This document shows positions 34,164 through 40,847 of a stretch of 40,847 nucleotides of DNA, piece after piece. This stretch comes from Acinetobacter sp. UBA3106 (lineage in GTDB: Bacteria; Pseudomonadota; Gammaproteobacteria; Pseudomonadales; Moraxellaceae), in the NCBI GenBank assembly GCA_002365595.1, contig DFAM01000016.1:300073-340919 (forward strand). Direction: 5' to 3'. Position 1 is the stretch's first letter. The number at the start of each line of letters is the position of its first letter. The notes beneath the pieces are model-generated. The model had not been told where the DNA came from. It ran no database searches and saw only the letters and a program-made list of their open reading frames with translations. The position numbers were made by a program, and so were the translations under genes.

Positions 34164-35219
34164 ATGAGAAAAATCATTCACATCGATATGGATGCCTTTT
34201 TTGCATCTGTGGAACTGAAAGACCGGCCGGAGTTAAAGCATTTGCCGGTGGTCGTGTCTTCACATCACCCACGGGCCGTGATTTGTGCAGCGTCCTACCC
34301 TGCGCGCGAGTTTGGCTTACGCTCTGCCATGTCGATGGCACAAGGCCGCAAGCTTTGCCCACACGTGGTCGTGATTGAACCCAATTTTGAAAAATATCGT
34401 GACATCTCTGTGCAGATTCATCAGATATTTCAGCGTTATACGCTGCTCATTGAACCCTTGTCTTTAGATGAAGCCTATCTGGATGTCACTGAAAACCTGC
34501 AAAATATTCCGAGTGCCACAGAAGTTGCCATGCGGATACGGGAAGATATTTTCCAAATGACAGGTTTAACAGCCTCTGCCGGAGTGGCGCCAAATAAATT
34601 TTTAGCCAAAATTGCTTCAGACTGGAACAAACCGAATGGCATTTGTGTGATTAAGCCCTCACAGGTGCAGCAGTTTATTCAGGATTTACCGCTCAAGAAA
34701 ATTCCCGGTGTAGGAAAAGTGATGCAAGAAAAGCTCAAGCTGCTGCAATTGCAAACACTGGGAGATTTACAAAAAATTGAACAAAATGTACTGGTTCAAC
34801 AGTTTGGAAAATATGGCAAGCGACTCTTTCTGTATGCCCAAGGCATTGATGAGCGACCTGTACAAGTTGAACGTGAACGCCAGCAAATTTCCAAGGAAAC
34901 CACCTTTGATGATGACCTGACTTTAATTCAATGCCAGAGCTATTGGCCTAGGCTTATTGATCAGGTCTGGAGCAGTTTGGAGAGAAAACAACTCTGTGCA
35001 CGTGGCGTTTCAGCCAAGCTCAAGTTAAAAAATTTTCAGGTCTTACAACACAGCAAGAGTTTCAGGCAGCCTTTGCAAAATCGGCAGCAACTAGAGCAGG
35101 TATTACAGCAACTGTTGATTGAAATGCATATTCCAGAACATTTTCAGTTCCGCTTAATTGGCGTTGGACTGTACCAGCTTTCGGATCAGCAAGATCAGTC
35201 TCAGCTTTCCCTTTGGTAA
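34164..35219 (+). CDS. dinB: DNA polymerase IV (Y family)
   Basis: Error-prone translesion DNA polymerase. The 351-residue length is exact for DinB. Catalytic parts: IDMDAFFASVELKDRPEL with the first metal Asp, SLDEAYLDVTENL with the Asp-Glu pair, the SAGVAPNKFLAKIASDWNKPNG fingers/thumb stretch (core GVAPNKFLAKIASD), the helix-hairpin-helix KKIPGVGKVMQEKL, and a little-finger domain (about 235-345). The C-terminus QSQLSLW resembles a beta-clamp-binding motif of the QLxLF type. It lies 40 bp after the metallo-hydrolase gene and has no LexA or UmuDAb box in that gap, so it is probably read from an upstream promoter. Confidence 0.96.
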   Translation: MRKIIHIDMDAFFASVELKDRPELKHLPVVVSSHHPRAVICAASYPAREFGLRSAMSMAQGRKLCPHVVVIEPNFEKYRDISVQIHQIFQRYTLLIEPLSLDEAYLDVTENLQNIPSATEVAMRIREDIFQMTGLTASAGVAPNKFLAKIASDWNKPNGICVIKPSQVQQFIQDLPLKKIPGVGKVMQEKLKLLQLQTLGDLQKIEQNVLVQQFGKYGKRLFLYAQGIDERPVQVERERQQISKETTFDDDLTLIQCQSYWPRLIDQVWSSLERKQLCARGVSAKLKLKNFQVLQHSKSFRQPLQNRQQLEQVLQQLLIEMHIPEHFQFRLIGVGLYQLSDQQDQSQLSLW

Positions 35220-35732
35220 TATTTTGAATATTTTTCAACCAAAAGAATAAAATTAGAGCAATTGATGATACACAAACATTATTTTTGCGGTACTCTATAG
35301 CCGCGATGCATTTATCCATGCAAGCGCTAAGATGCTAAAAATCACCTTTACTTTTAGCATGCTGTCCTGTGATTGGCGTGACGATCAAATCCGAATATTA
35401 CAGGGCAACTCTGTGTTGAACCGCATGGTCCCTCGCTCTCGCATCTCTTCTGCACATATCTCTATAAATTCCTAAAAACAGCATATTTCCTACTGCACTG
35501 AAGCATTTTATACAGGCTGCTCACGATCACTCCGATTTGCTACGTTATGTTCTGTTGGTCTCTGTTATTTTAAAAATCTCTGCTATGGGAACGATAGCCC
35601 AACAATAACTGCGCGATGAGTCATTTACGCTAAGGGCTCATGGCATTATGATGTTGTCATCTTATTGGCTGCAGGCTGTGTACCCCGCATAGGGCTCGCA
35701 GCAATTATGCCGAAAAATACAGGACTCATATT
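35220..35732. other. 513-bp gene-free stretch with inverted repeats before the RidA-family gene
   Basis: Unusually long for this window and less A+T-rich than other gaps. Seen in it: an A+T hairpin just after dinB; TGCAT/ATGCA (35307-35322); a perfect 9-bp inverted repeat ATGCTAAAA/TTTTAGCAT (35332-35340, 35352-35360); GCTGC/GCAGC around a CCC-CGCATA-GGG core (about 35668-35703). A 47-codon ORF runs from ATG 35332 to TAA 35475, and an open frame without ATG (about 35468-35607) codes a hydrophobic end, LLRYVLLVSVILKISAMG. Neither resembles a known protein. It may be a small RNA locus, a long leader, or a decayed gene. Confidence 0.5.
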
Positions 35733-36092
35733 ATGGCAGTACAACGTCTGCATGTTGAAAAGCGTTTTTCTGAAATTGCCATTTCAGGCAACTTAGTACA
35801 TTTAGCGGGTCAATTGGCTTCCGATACTACGCTAGATATTAAAGGTCAAACCCGACAAACTCTGAACATTATTGATCGCTTGCTGGCAGATGCAGGTACA
35901 GATAAAAGCCAGATTATGTCTGTCACTATTTACTTAAAAGATATTGAAAATGACTATACGGCAATGAATGAAATCTGGGATGCTTGGGTGGCTGATATTG
36001 AAGCTCTTCCTCGTACTTGTGTCGAAGCCAAGCTTTATGCCCCTGATGTGCTGGTAGAAATGACGGTAATTGCGGTACGTGCATCAAGTTAA
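35733..36092 (+). CDS. RidA (YjgF/YER057c/UK114) family protein, YoaB-like
   Basis: Small trimeric protein of the Rid family, whose best-known members hydrolyse reactive enamines and imines such as 2-aminoacrylate. The 119-residue protein has the core ISGNLVHLAGQLASDTTLD, KGQTRQTLNIIDRLLADAG, SVTIYLKDIENDYTAMNEIWDAWV (core MNEIWDAWV) and LPRTCVEAKLYAPDVLVEM with the conserved Arg of the active site. The sequence is closer to the YoaB-like subgroup than to canonical RidA, so imine hydrolysis is likely but not certain. It is preceded by a 513-bp gap and converges on the DUF2726 gene. Confidence 0.92.
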   Translation: MAVQRLHVEKRFSEIAISGNLVHLAGQLASDTTLDIKGQTRQTLNIIDRLLADAGTDKSQIMSVTIYLKDIENDYTAMNEIWDAWVADIEALPRTCVEAKLYAPDVLVEMTVIAVRASS

Positions 36093-36104
36093 AAAACTAG
36101 AAAA

Positions 36105-36128
36105 TAAGCATGAAGTTATTCATGCTTA
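36105..36128. terminator. Bidirectional terminator between the RidA-family and DUF2726 genes
   Basis: 10-bp stem TAAGCATGAA/TTCATGCTTA with a GTTA loop. The minus strand has TTTTCTAGTTTTTT next to it, so it is stronger for the DUF2726 gene. Confidence 0.82.
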
Positions 36129-36135
36129 TAATGAT

Positions 36136-36681
36136 TTAACCTAACATTCGGATTTTCTTGCGACCCAAATCTGGATAAAAATCATACTTTTTTATTGAAG
36201 CTTCTGTTAACTGATCAAGCTGAGAATAAGCAGGCTTTTCAATTAAAAAGTCTTGTCTCAATTGAAAATATTCCGGTACATCTTCATAGCGAATTACCCG
36301 ATACCCGGCCATCGCCAACAATGCATCCTGATATTGGGCATTTTGCGGGTGTCTTAACGCCATCGGATCATCCAGTGCAATAATGGCAGTAACCTGATGG
36401 TGTTCATCCAGAATTACAAAATCTGCCACCATATTGCGATATTTATGGCGCGTACGACTGTATTTGGTCGTCAACAAAGCATCAAATGAAACATGAGCCA
36501 ACACGGTACTGTGCGGCAGTATTTCTTTGAGGCGTGTAAATGTTAGCTGTTCACTAATATTAAAAATAGCTCTTTGTTTTAAAGCACTATCTTGCTGTTT
36601 GGTACTGCTTTCCAGACTTTTCCAAGCCTTCAGTAAAACGCCAAACAGAAGTAAACTTCCGACCAAAATATAAATTATCAT
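36136..36681 (-). CDS. DUF2726 domain protein with N-terminal membrane anchor
   Basis: Protein of 181 residues. A single N-terminal hydrophobic helix (about 2-18) is followed by a short linker and the DUF2726 domain (about 38-155): AIFNISEQLTFTRLKEIL, VLAHVSFDALLTTKY, RNMVADFVILDEHHQVTAIIALDD, and the C-terminal GYRVIRYEDVPEYFQLR. The arrangement of D-F-V-I-x-D and A-I-x-A-L-D-D followed by a K/R-R motif is reminiscent of PD-(D/E)XK-like restriction-endonuclease folds, but catalytic activity is not proven. A 13-bp palindrome CGGTGTCACACCG lies 33 bp upstream of the ATG. The function is unknown. Confidence 0.87.
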   Translation of the reverse strand: MIIYILVGSLLLFGVLLKAWKSLESSTKQQDSALKQRAIFNISEQLTFTRLKEILPHSTVLAHVSFDALLTTKYSRTRHKYRNMVADFVILDEHHQVTAIIALDDPMALRHPQNAQYQDALLAMAGYRVIRYEDVPEYFQLRQDFLIEKPAYSQLDQLTEASIKKYDFYPDLGRKKIRMLG

Positions 36682-36713
36682 CCTCTTAATCCTTTAAATT
36701 TTTATAGTCTTTC

Positions 36714-36726
36714 CGGTGTCACACCG
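36714..36726. promoter_or_regulatory. 13-bp palindrome upstream of the DUF2726 gene
   Basis: CGGTGT-C-ACACCG is a perfect palindrome 33 bp before the ATG, at a position suitable for an operator. No regulator is known. Confidence 0.4.
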
Positions 36727-36990
36727 ATGATTGTTATGAAATTCAGTATACAACGATTATTTTTATTAAATATTTCAAGTAAACAAACTGCATTTAATCA
36801 TGACGAAATCATCATAAATGCTGACATAAAGTTGCACTGATTTTATTTTTACATCTATGCCTAGATTTAATCCCTCATCAGACACAAAAGTACTGTATCG
36901 CAAGGCGCAGTAAGGATGCAAGATTACTTTCTAATATTGTCCTACAATTCCGACGAGCTGTTTTGATTACATGCTATTTAACTCAATAAT

Positions 36991-37020
36991 AAAAAAAGGA
37001 CGCCTAAGCATCCTTTTTTT
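36991..37020. terminator. Terminator of the ygiQ gene, also usable from the plus strand
   Basis: AAAAAAAGGACGC-CTAA-GCATCCTTTTTTT forms a long stem with one C-A mismatch and T tracts on both sides, 10 bp after the ygiQ stop codon. Confidence 0.88.
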
Positions 37021-37029
37021 ACTTTTAAA

Positions 37030-39438
37030 TCAAGCTCTTGATTTCGATTTAGATCTGTTTTTAGATTTAGGACCAGCAAATGGGCGTTTCTCGCCGGTTT
37101 CGCGTGGTGGTAAGCCAGTATGTTGGGTCAAGATCTGGCCTTTTTGAGGACGATTATTACCATTTGTATTCGCAACATTACGTGATTGATTACGTGCAGT
37201 ATTTTCACCGGTACGTTTTGCAGAATCCCCCGCCAAGGTCGAGTTTTTCTTGCGTGCCGACTGATATTGTCCTTCTGTGCCTTGTGGCTGGTAGCTCGGA
37301 ATCAAATGCTGTTTAGAATTACCAATCAAATCCTGACGCCCCATTTCTTTCAAAGCTTCACGTAACATTGGCCAGTTATTTGGATCATGGTAACGCAAGA
37401 AAGCCTTATGCAAGCGACGACGCTTCTCACCTTTGACAATATCGACATTTTCAGTATAACGCGCCACTTTCGCCAGCGGGTTTTTACCGGTGTAATACAT
37501 GGTCGTTGCGGTTGCCATCGGTGATGGGTAGAAGGTTTGTACCTGATCGGCACGGAAACCATTCTTCTTCAACCAAATAGCCAGGTTCATCATGTCGTAG
37601 TCCGTGGTACCCGGATGCGCAGCGATGAAGTAAGGAATCAGATACTGTTCCTTGCCTGCTTCTTTACTGTAACGATCAAACATTTGCTTGAAGCGGTCAT
37701 ACGTACCAATACCCGGCTTCATCATTTTATTGAGCGGACCTTTTTCGGTATGCTCTGGCGCAATTTTTAAGTAACCACCCACATGATGGGTTACAAGTTC
37801 TTTGACATATTCAGGGTTTAAAACCGCAAGATCATAACGTAGGCCTGAACCAATCAGAATCTTTTTAATGCCCGGCAACGAACGCGCTTTACGATACAAC
37901 TGCGTCAATGGCGCATGATCGGTATGCAAGTTCTGACATACGCCCGGGAATACGCACGATGGTTTACGACAGTTTTTTTCAATCTCAGGATCTTTACAGG
38001 CCAAACGGTACATGTTGGCTGTTGGACCACCTAAATCGGAGATAATTCCAGTAAAGCCCGGAGCCGTATCACGAATTTTTTCCACTTCACGTAAGATAGA
38101 TTCTTCAGAACGGTTCTGAATAATACGACCTTCATGTTCGGTAATTGAACAGAATGTACAACCACCGAAACAGCCACGCATGATATTCACCGAGAACTTA
38201 ATCATGTCAAAAGCTGGGAAACGTGCATTGCCATACGATGGATGTGGCAGACGTGCATATGGCAGGTCAAATACATAATCCATTTCTTCGGTAGTGAGCG
38301 GAATTGGCGGTGCATTCAGCCATACATCACGTTCACCATGCTTTTGGACTAAAGCACGAGCATTACCCGGGTTGGTTTCAAGATGTAAAATACGGTTGGC
38401 ATGTGCATACAGTACCGGATCATTCGCGACTTCTTCAAATGCAGGCAAACGAATCACCGCCAATTCACGCGGCGGTAATTTATGTTTAATCGCTTTAGAT
38501 GCAGGTTGTAGCTGTACAATTTGCGTATCGGCATCCAGCAGATCGCCTTCACGGACAATCGGATTGCTCACAATTTCTTTTTGGAAATTTTGATATTGAG
38601 TTAAAGAATTACCTTTGTCTTTTTCAATTTCACAGCCATCCAAATCCTCAGTCATCACATAAGGATTGATGATTGGATCGACACGGCCAATCGCATCGAC
38701 ATCATTGGATGCAATTTCAACAAATTTGGCTTTAGATGCACGGTTATGTTTATTGACGATAAATGCCGTACCACGTACATCGGTGATATCCGTAATTTTT
38801 TCGCCCTTGGCCAAACGGTGCATCACTTCAGTAATTGAACGTTCACCATTACCATACATCAACAAGTCGGCTTTAGAATCCATCAAGACTGAACGACGGA
38901 CTTTATCTGACCAATAATCATAATGCGCAATACGACGTAACGATGCTTCAATACCGCCGAGCAATACCGGCACATCTGGATAAGCTTCACGAACACGCTG
39001 GCAATATACAGTGGCTGCACGGTCAGGGCGTTTATTCGGTACATTGTCTGGAGAATAAGCATCGTCAGAACGGATTTTACGATCTGCGGTATAACGGTTG
39101 ATCATGGAGTCCATATTCCCTGCCGTTACACCCCAGGCAATATTTGGTTTACCCAATACGCGGAACGCATCCACGCTGGTCCAGTCCGGCTGAGCAATAA
39201 TCCCGACACGGAAACCCTGAGCTTCTAGCGTGCGGCCAATAATGCCTGAACAGAAAGAGGGATGGTCGATATAGGCATCGCCACAGACCAAAATAAAGTC
39301 ACAGCTGTCCCAGCCGAGTTGATCCATCTCCTCGCGTGACATCGGCAAAAATGGCGCAGGTTCAAAACAAGACGCCCAATATTTGTCGTAATCAAACAAC
39401 GCTTTTGGCGCAGTCTGCATGGTATAAGCAGTAGACAT
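37030..39438 (-). CDS. ygiQ: YgiQ family radical SAM protein
   Basis: Large iron-sulfur enzyme of unknown reaction. The start at MSTAYTMQTAPKALF gives 802 aa; a longer reading from 39489 adds residues unlike the family, and the Met at 39420 is another option. The N-terminal domain (about 20-340) has the YgiQ signature FLPMSREEMDQLGWDSCDFI and GDAYIDHPSFCSGIIGR, resembling a B12-like fold. The radical SAM core has Cys423, Cys427 and Cys430 in MRGCFGGCTFCSITEHEG. A C-terminal domain (DUF3362 type, about 610-720) ends in a long basic, Asn/Gly/Lys-rich tail (KNRSKSKSRA) that looks nucleic-acid binding. It is a single-gene unit. Confidence 0.94.
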   Translation of the reverse strand: MSTAYTMQTAPKALFDYDKYWASCFEPAPFLPMSREEMDQLGWDSCDFILVCGDAYIDHPSFCSGIIGRTLEAQGFRVGIIAQPDWTSVDAFRVLGKPNIAWGVTAGNMDSMINRYTADRKIRSDDAYSPDNVPNKRPDRAATVYCQRVREAYPDVPVLLGGIEASLRRIAHYDYWSDKVRRSVLMDSKADLLMYGNGERSITEVMHRLAKGEKITDITDVRGTAFIVNKHNRASKAKFVEIASNDVDAIGRVDPIINPYVMTEDLDGCEIEKDKGNSLTQYQNFQKEIVSNPIVREGDLLDADTQIVQLQPASKAIKHKLPPRELAVIRLPAFEEVANDPVLYAHANRILHLETNPGNARALVQKHGERDVWLNAPPIPLTTEEMDYVFDLPYARLPHPSYGNARFPAFDMIKFSVNIMRGCFGGCTFCSITEHEGRIIQNRSEESILREVEKIRDTAPGFTGIISDLGGPTANMYRLACKDPEIEKNCRKPSCVFPGVCQNLHTDHAPLTQLYRKARSLPGIKKILIGSGLRYDLAVLNPEYVKELVTHHVGGYLKIAPEHTEKGPLNKMMKPGIGTYDRFKQMFDRYSKEAGKEQYLIPYFIAAHPGTTDYDMMNLAIWLKKNGFRADQVQTFYPSPMATATTMYYTGKNPLAKVARYTENVDIVKGEKRRRLHKAFLRYHDPNNWPMLREALKEMGRQDLIGNSKQHLIPSYQPQGTEGQYQSARKKNSTLAGDSAKRTGENTARNQSRNVANTNGNNRPQKGQILTQHTGLPPRETGEKRPFAGPKSKNRSKSKSRA

Positions 39439-39616
39439 GGCTAGCAATTCTCGGCTGGCAGATGATAGGAGATCTAAAAATAAGATCAAAGATGAAAGCC
39501 GAGCATTTTAGCATGAATTTGACTCAGCTTGCTTGATTATAATTTGTACAAAACCAGGGAGTTAATTTATTCTAAATAAAAATCACTTTCGACATTGCTG
39601 AACCTAGAATATCTGG

Positions 39617-40819
39617 CTAATTTGCAATGCGATGTTTGAGTTTCAAGGTTAAAAGTAAACCCAATCCTAAAACCAGACTGATAAAGCAGGTTAAACCGGT
39701 CCAGCCCAATTTCTCCCAAACCAAACCACTACTACTTCCCATTATGCTGGAACCTATGTAGTAGCAAAATAAATATAAAGATGAACCCACAGCCCGATAC
39801 TGTAACGACTGTAAGGAAACCCAGCTACTGCAAGTTGAATGACCCGCAAAGAACGAAAAAGTAAAAATAAGCAGCCCCAATAAAACCATGACTATGGAAG
39901 GAATCAACATGATCCATAAACCTAGCAGCATGCTCAGTAACATCAGCGGTAAAACTTTGTCACGTCCAAATTTCCGACTCCAGCTAGCAGCACGAGGTGA
40001 ACTATAAATTCCAGCCAAATAAGCAATTGAGATTAAACCAATCCAGATTTGTGACAGTTGAAAAGGCTTCTCCAGCAAGTGATAACTGATATAGTTAAAT
40101 ACGCTGACAAAGCAGCCCATCAAGATAAATCCTTGAACAAATAAAATGCGCAATTTAGGATCGGATAAATTCTTAATAAAGGATTCTTTAAAACGTGAAA
40201 ACTGAATGGGATAAGCTTGGAAATGTTTTGAAGCAGGTAAAATCAAATAAAAGGTAATCGCAATGACCAGATTTAACAATCCAAGGGTTAAAGTCGCGCT
40301 CTGCCAGGAAATAAAATCAACCAGAACCCCTGCAATTAAACGTCCACCCATGCCGCCAATGGCAGTACCTGAAATATACAGTCCCATCGCAAAACCAATA
40401 TCCTTTGGTGCGATTTCTTCTCCTATATAAGTCATCGCTACAGCAGCCACACCGCTGACTGTCAGCCCAATGAGTACCCGGGTAGTTAAGAATACTTCCC
40501 AAACCGGAACCAGTGAGCTCAAAATAAGTAAGCCAGATGCCAAAAATAACGAGCAAACCATAATTGGGCGACGCCCAAAGCGATCCGAAATTAATCCTGT
40601 AAATAACAACCCCATAGCCAAGGCAACGGTTGATACAGAAAGTGGAAAACTGCTTTGAGTTGGACTTACCGCAAAATATTGTGATAATAGAGGCATCATC
40701 GGCTGTATACAGTACAGGGATGAAAAAATAGCAAAGCCTGCTAGAAACAAGGAGAACAGCACTGCTTTAAAAGCAGGAGAACCATATTCAATATGATTTG
40801 AAGATGAATTTGAGGACAT
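39617..40819 (-). CDS. MFS transporter, YnfM-like
   Basis: Twelve-helix major facilitator protein of 400 aa from the ATG at 40819, which has AAGGAG 5 nt upstream; a GTG six bases earlier is less likely. Motifs: SLYCIQPMMPLLSQYFAVSP, GLLFTGLISDRFGRRPIMV (loop 2-3), RVLIGLTVSGVAAVAMTYIGEE, FAMGLYISGTAIGGMGGRLIAG, and SSLYLFCYYIGSSIMGSSSG in the C-terminal half. From memory these match E. coli YnfM closely; the substrate of that group is not settled, with drug or sugar export suggested. Its promoter region runs off the right edge of the window. Confidence 0.9.
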   Translation of the reverse strand: MSSNSSSNHIEYGSPAFKAVLFSLFLAGFAIFSSLYCIQPMMPLLSQYFAVSPTQSSFPLSVSTVALAMGLLFTGLISDRFGRRPIMVCSLFLASGLLILSSLVPVWEVFLTTRVLIGLTVSGVAAVAMTYIGEEIAPKDIGFAMGLYISGTAIGGMGGRLIAGVLVDFISWQSATLTLGLLNLVIAITFYLILPASKHFQAYPIQFSRFKESFIKNLSDPKLRILFVQGFILMGCFVSVFNYISYHLLEKPFQLSQIWIGLISIAYLAGIYSSPRAASWSRKFGRDKVLPLMLLSMLLGLWIMLIPSIVMVLLGLLIFTFSFFAGHSTCSSWVSLQSLQYRAVGSSLYLFCYYIGSSIMGSSSGLVWEKLGWTGLTCFISLVLGLGLLLTLKLKHRIAN

Positions 40820-40847
40820 ATCCACTCCTTAGATGAGTCCAGTATAC

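Larger units (their letters stand above)
36682..37029. other. 348-bp gap between the DUF2726 and ygiQ genes, candidate small RNA
   Basis: Contains the CGGTGTCACACCG palindrome at 36714-36726, then A+T-rich sequence. On the plus strand CTGACA (36821-36826), 17 bp, TATTTT (36844-36849), or TTGCAC-N18-TATGCC (36832-36861), precede about 150 nt without an ORF and end at the terminator at 36991-37020. This would be a small RNA of roughly 160 nt; expression is not shown. Confidence 0.4.

Noticed and set aside
35062..35319. 85-codon minus-strand reading frame over the end of dinB
   Set aside because: It is antisense to dinB, has no ribosome site and its protein resembles nothing; treated as a shadow.
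1..40847. Insertion sequences, prophage, CRISPR or toxin-antitoxin genes
   Set aside because: No transposase, integrase, direct-repeat array or recognised toxin-antitoxin pair is seen on either strand.

Overview
The window is a 40.8 kb piece of a chromosome from the genus Acinetobacter (Moraxellaceae), judged from the A+T-rich composition, the gene families (OprD-type and TorF-type porins, a 495-residue ComM, GlnK-AmtB) and the gene order. The species cannot be named from the sequence alone. I see 38 protein genes, one of them cut by the window edge. There are no rRNA or tRNA genes, CRISPR arrays, insertion sequences or prophage genes. It reads as core chromosome.

Layout. 1-2.8 kb (minus): start of gpmI, then lptG and lptF, the LPS-export permease pair. 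2.9-5.4 kb (plus): pepA, holC and a coiled-coil protein of unknown function. 5.6-9.8 kb (minus): a DedA membrane protein, then an operon read nrdR - ribD - adenine DNA methyltransferase - ribE. 9.9-11.7 kb (minus): glnK-amtB behind a sigma-54-type promoter. 12.0-14.3 kb (plus): ubiK-type gene, comM and an acetyltransferase. 14.4-18.2 kb: outer-membrane block, two tandem TorF-type genes (minus) and an OprD-type porin (plus). 18.3-21.5 kb: ppa, a MAPEG protein, a small membrane protein and fadD. 21.7-28.4 kb (minus): parC, a niacin transporter of the NiaP type, a TRIC-type channel, a YchJ protein and a TerC-CBS-CorC protein. 28.7-36.1 kb: LOG-type hydrolase (plus), a divergent PiT-like permease (minus), then a plus-strand run of DHA2 efflux pump, GH25 lysozyme, metallo-beta-lactamase-fold protein, DinB and a RidA-family protein. 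36.1-40.8 kb (minus): a DUF2726 protein, YgiQ-type radical SAM protein and a YnfM-like transporter.

Most informative non-coding signals: (1) three PhoB-type half-sites at exact 11-bp spacing upstream of the PiT-like permease, which link an otherwise unassigned membrane protein to phosphate; (2) a GlnK sigma-54 promoter; (3) a 48-nt strong hairpin without a U tract between niaP and parC; (4) a 513-bp gene-free stretch between dinB and the RidA gene with inverted repeats; (5) a promoter plus terminator pair at 36.8-37.0 kb that could make a small RNA. An orphan methyltransferase inside the riboflavin operon carries GAATTC across its own start codon. No clearly new multi-gene system is visible; the best leads are the Pho-linked permease and the unexplained structured intergenic regions. 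All function calls come from reading the translations and motifs; no database search was run.
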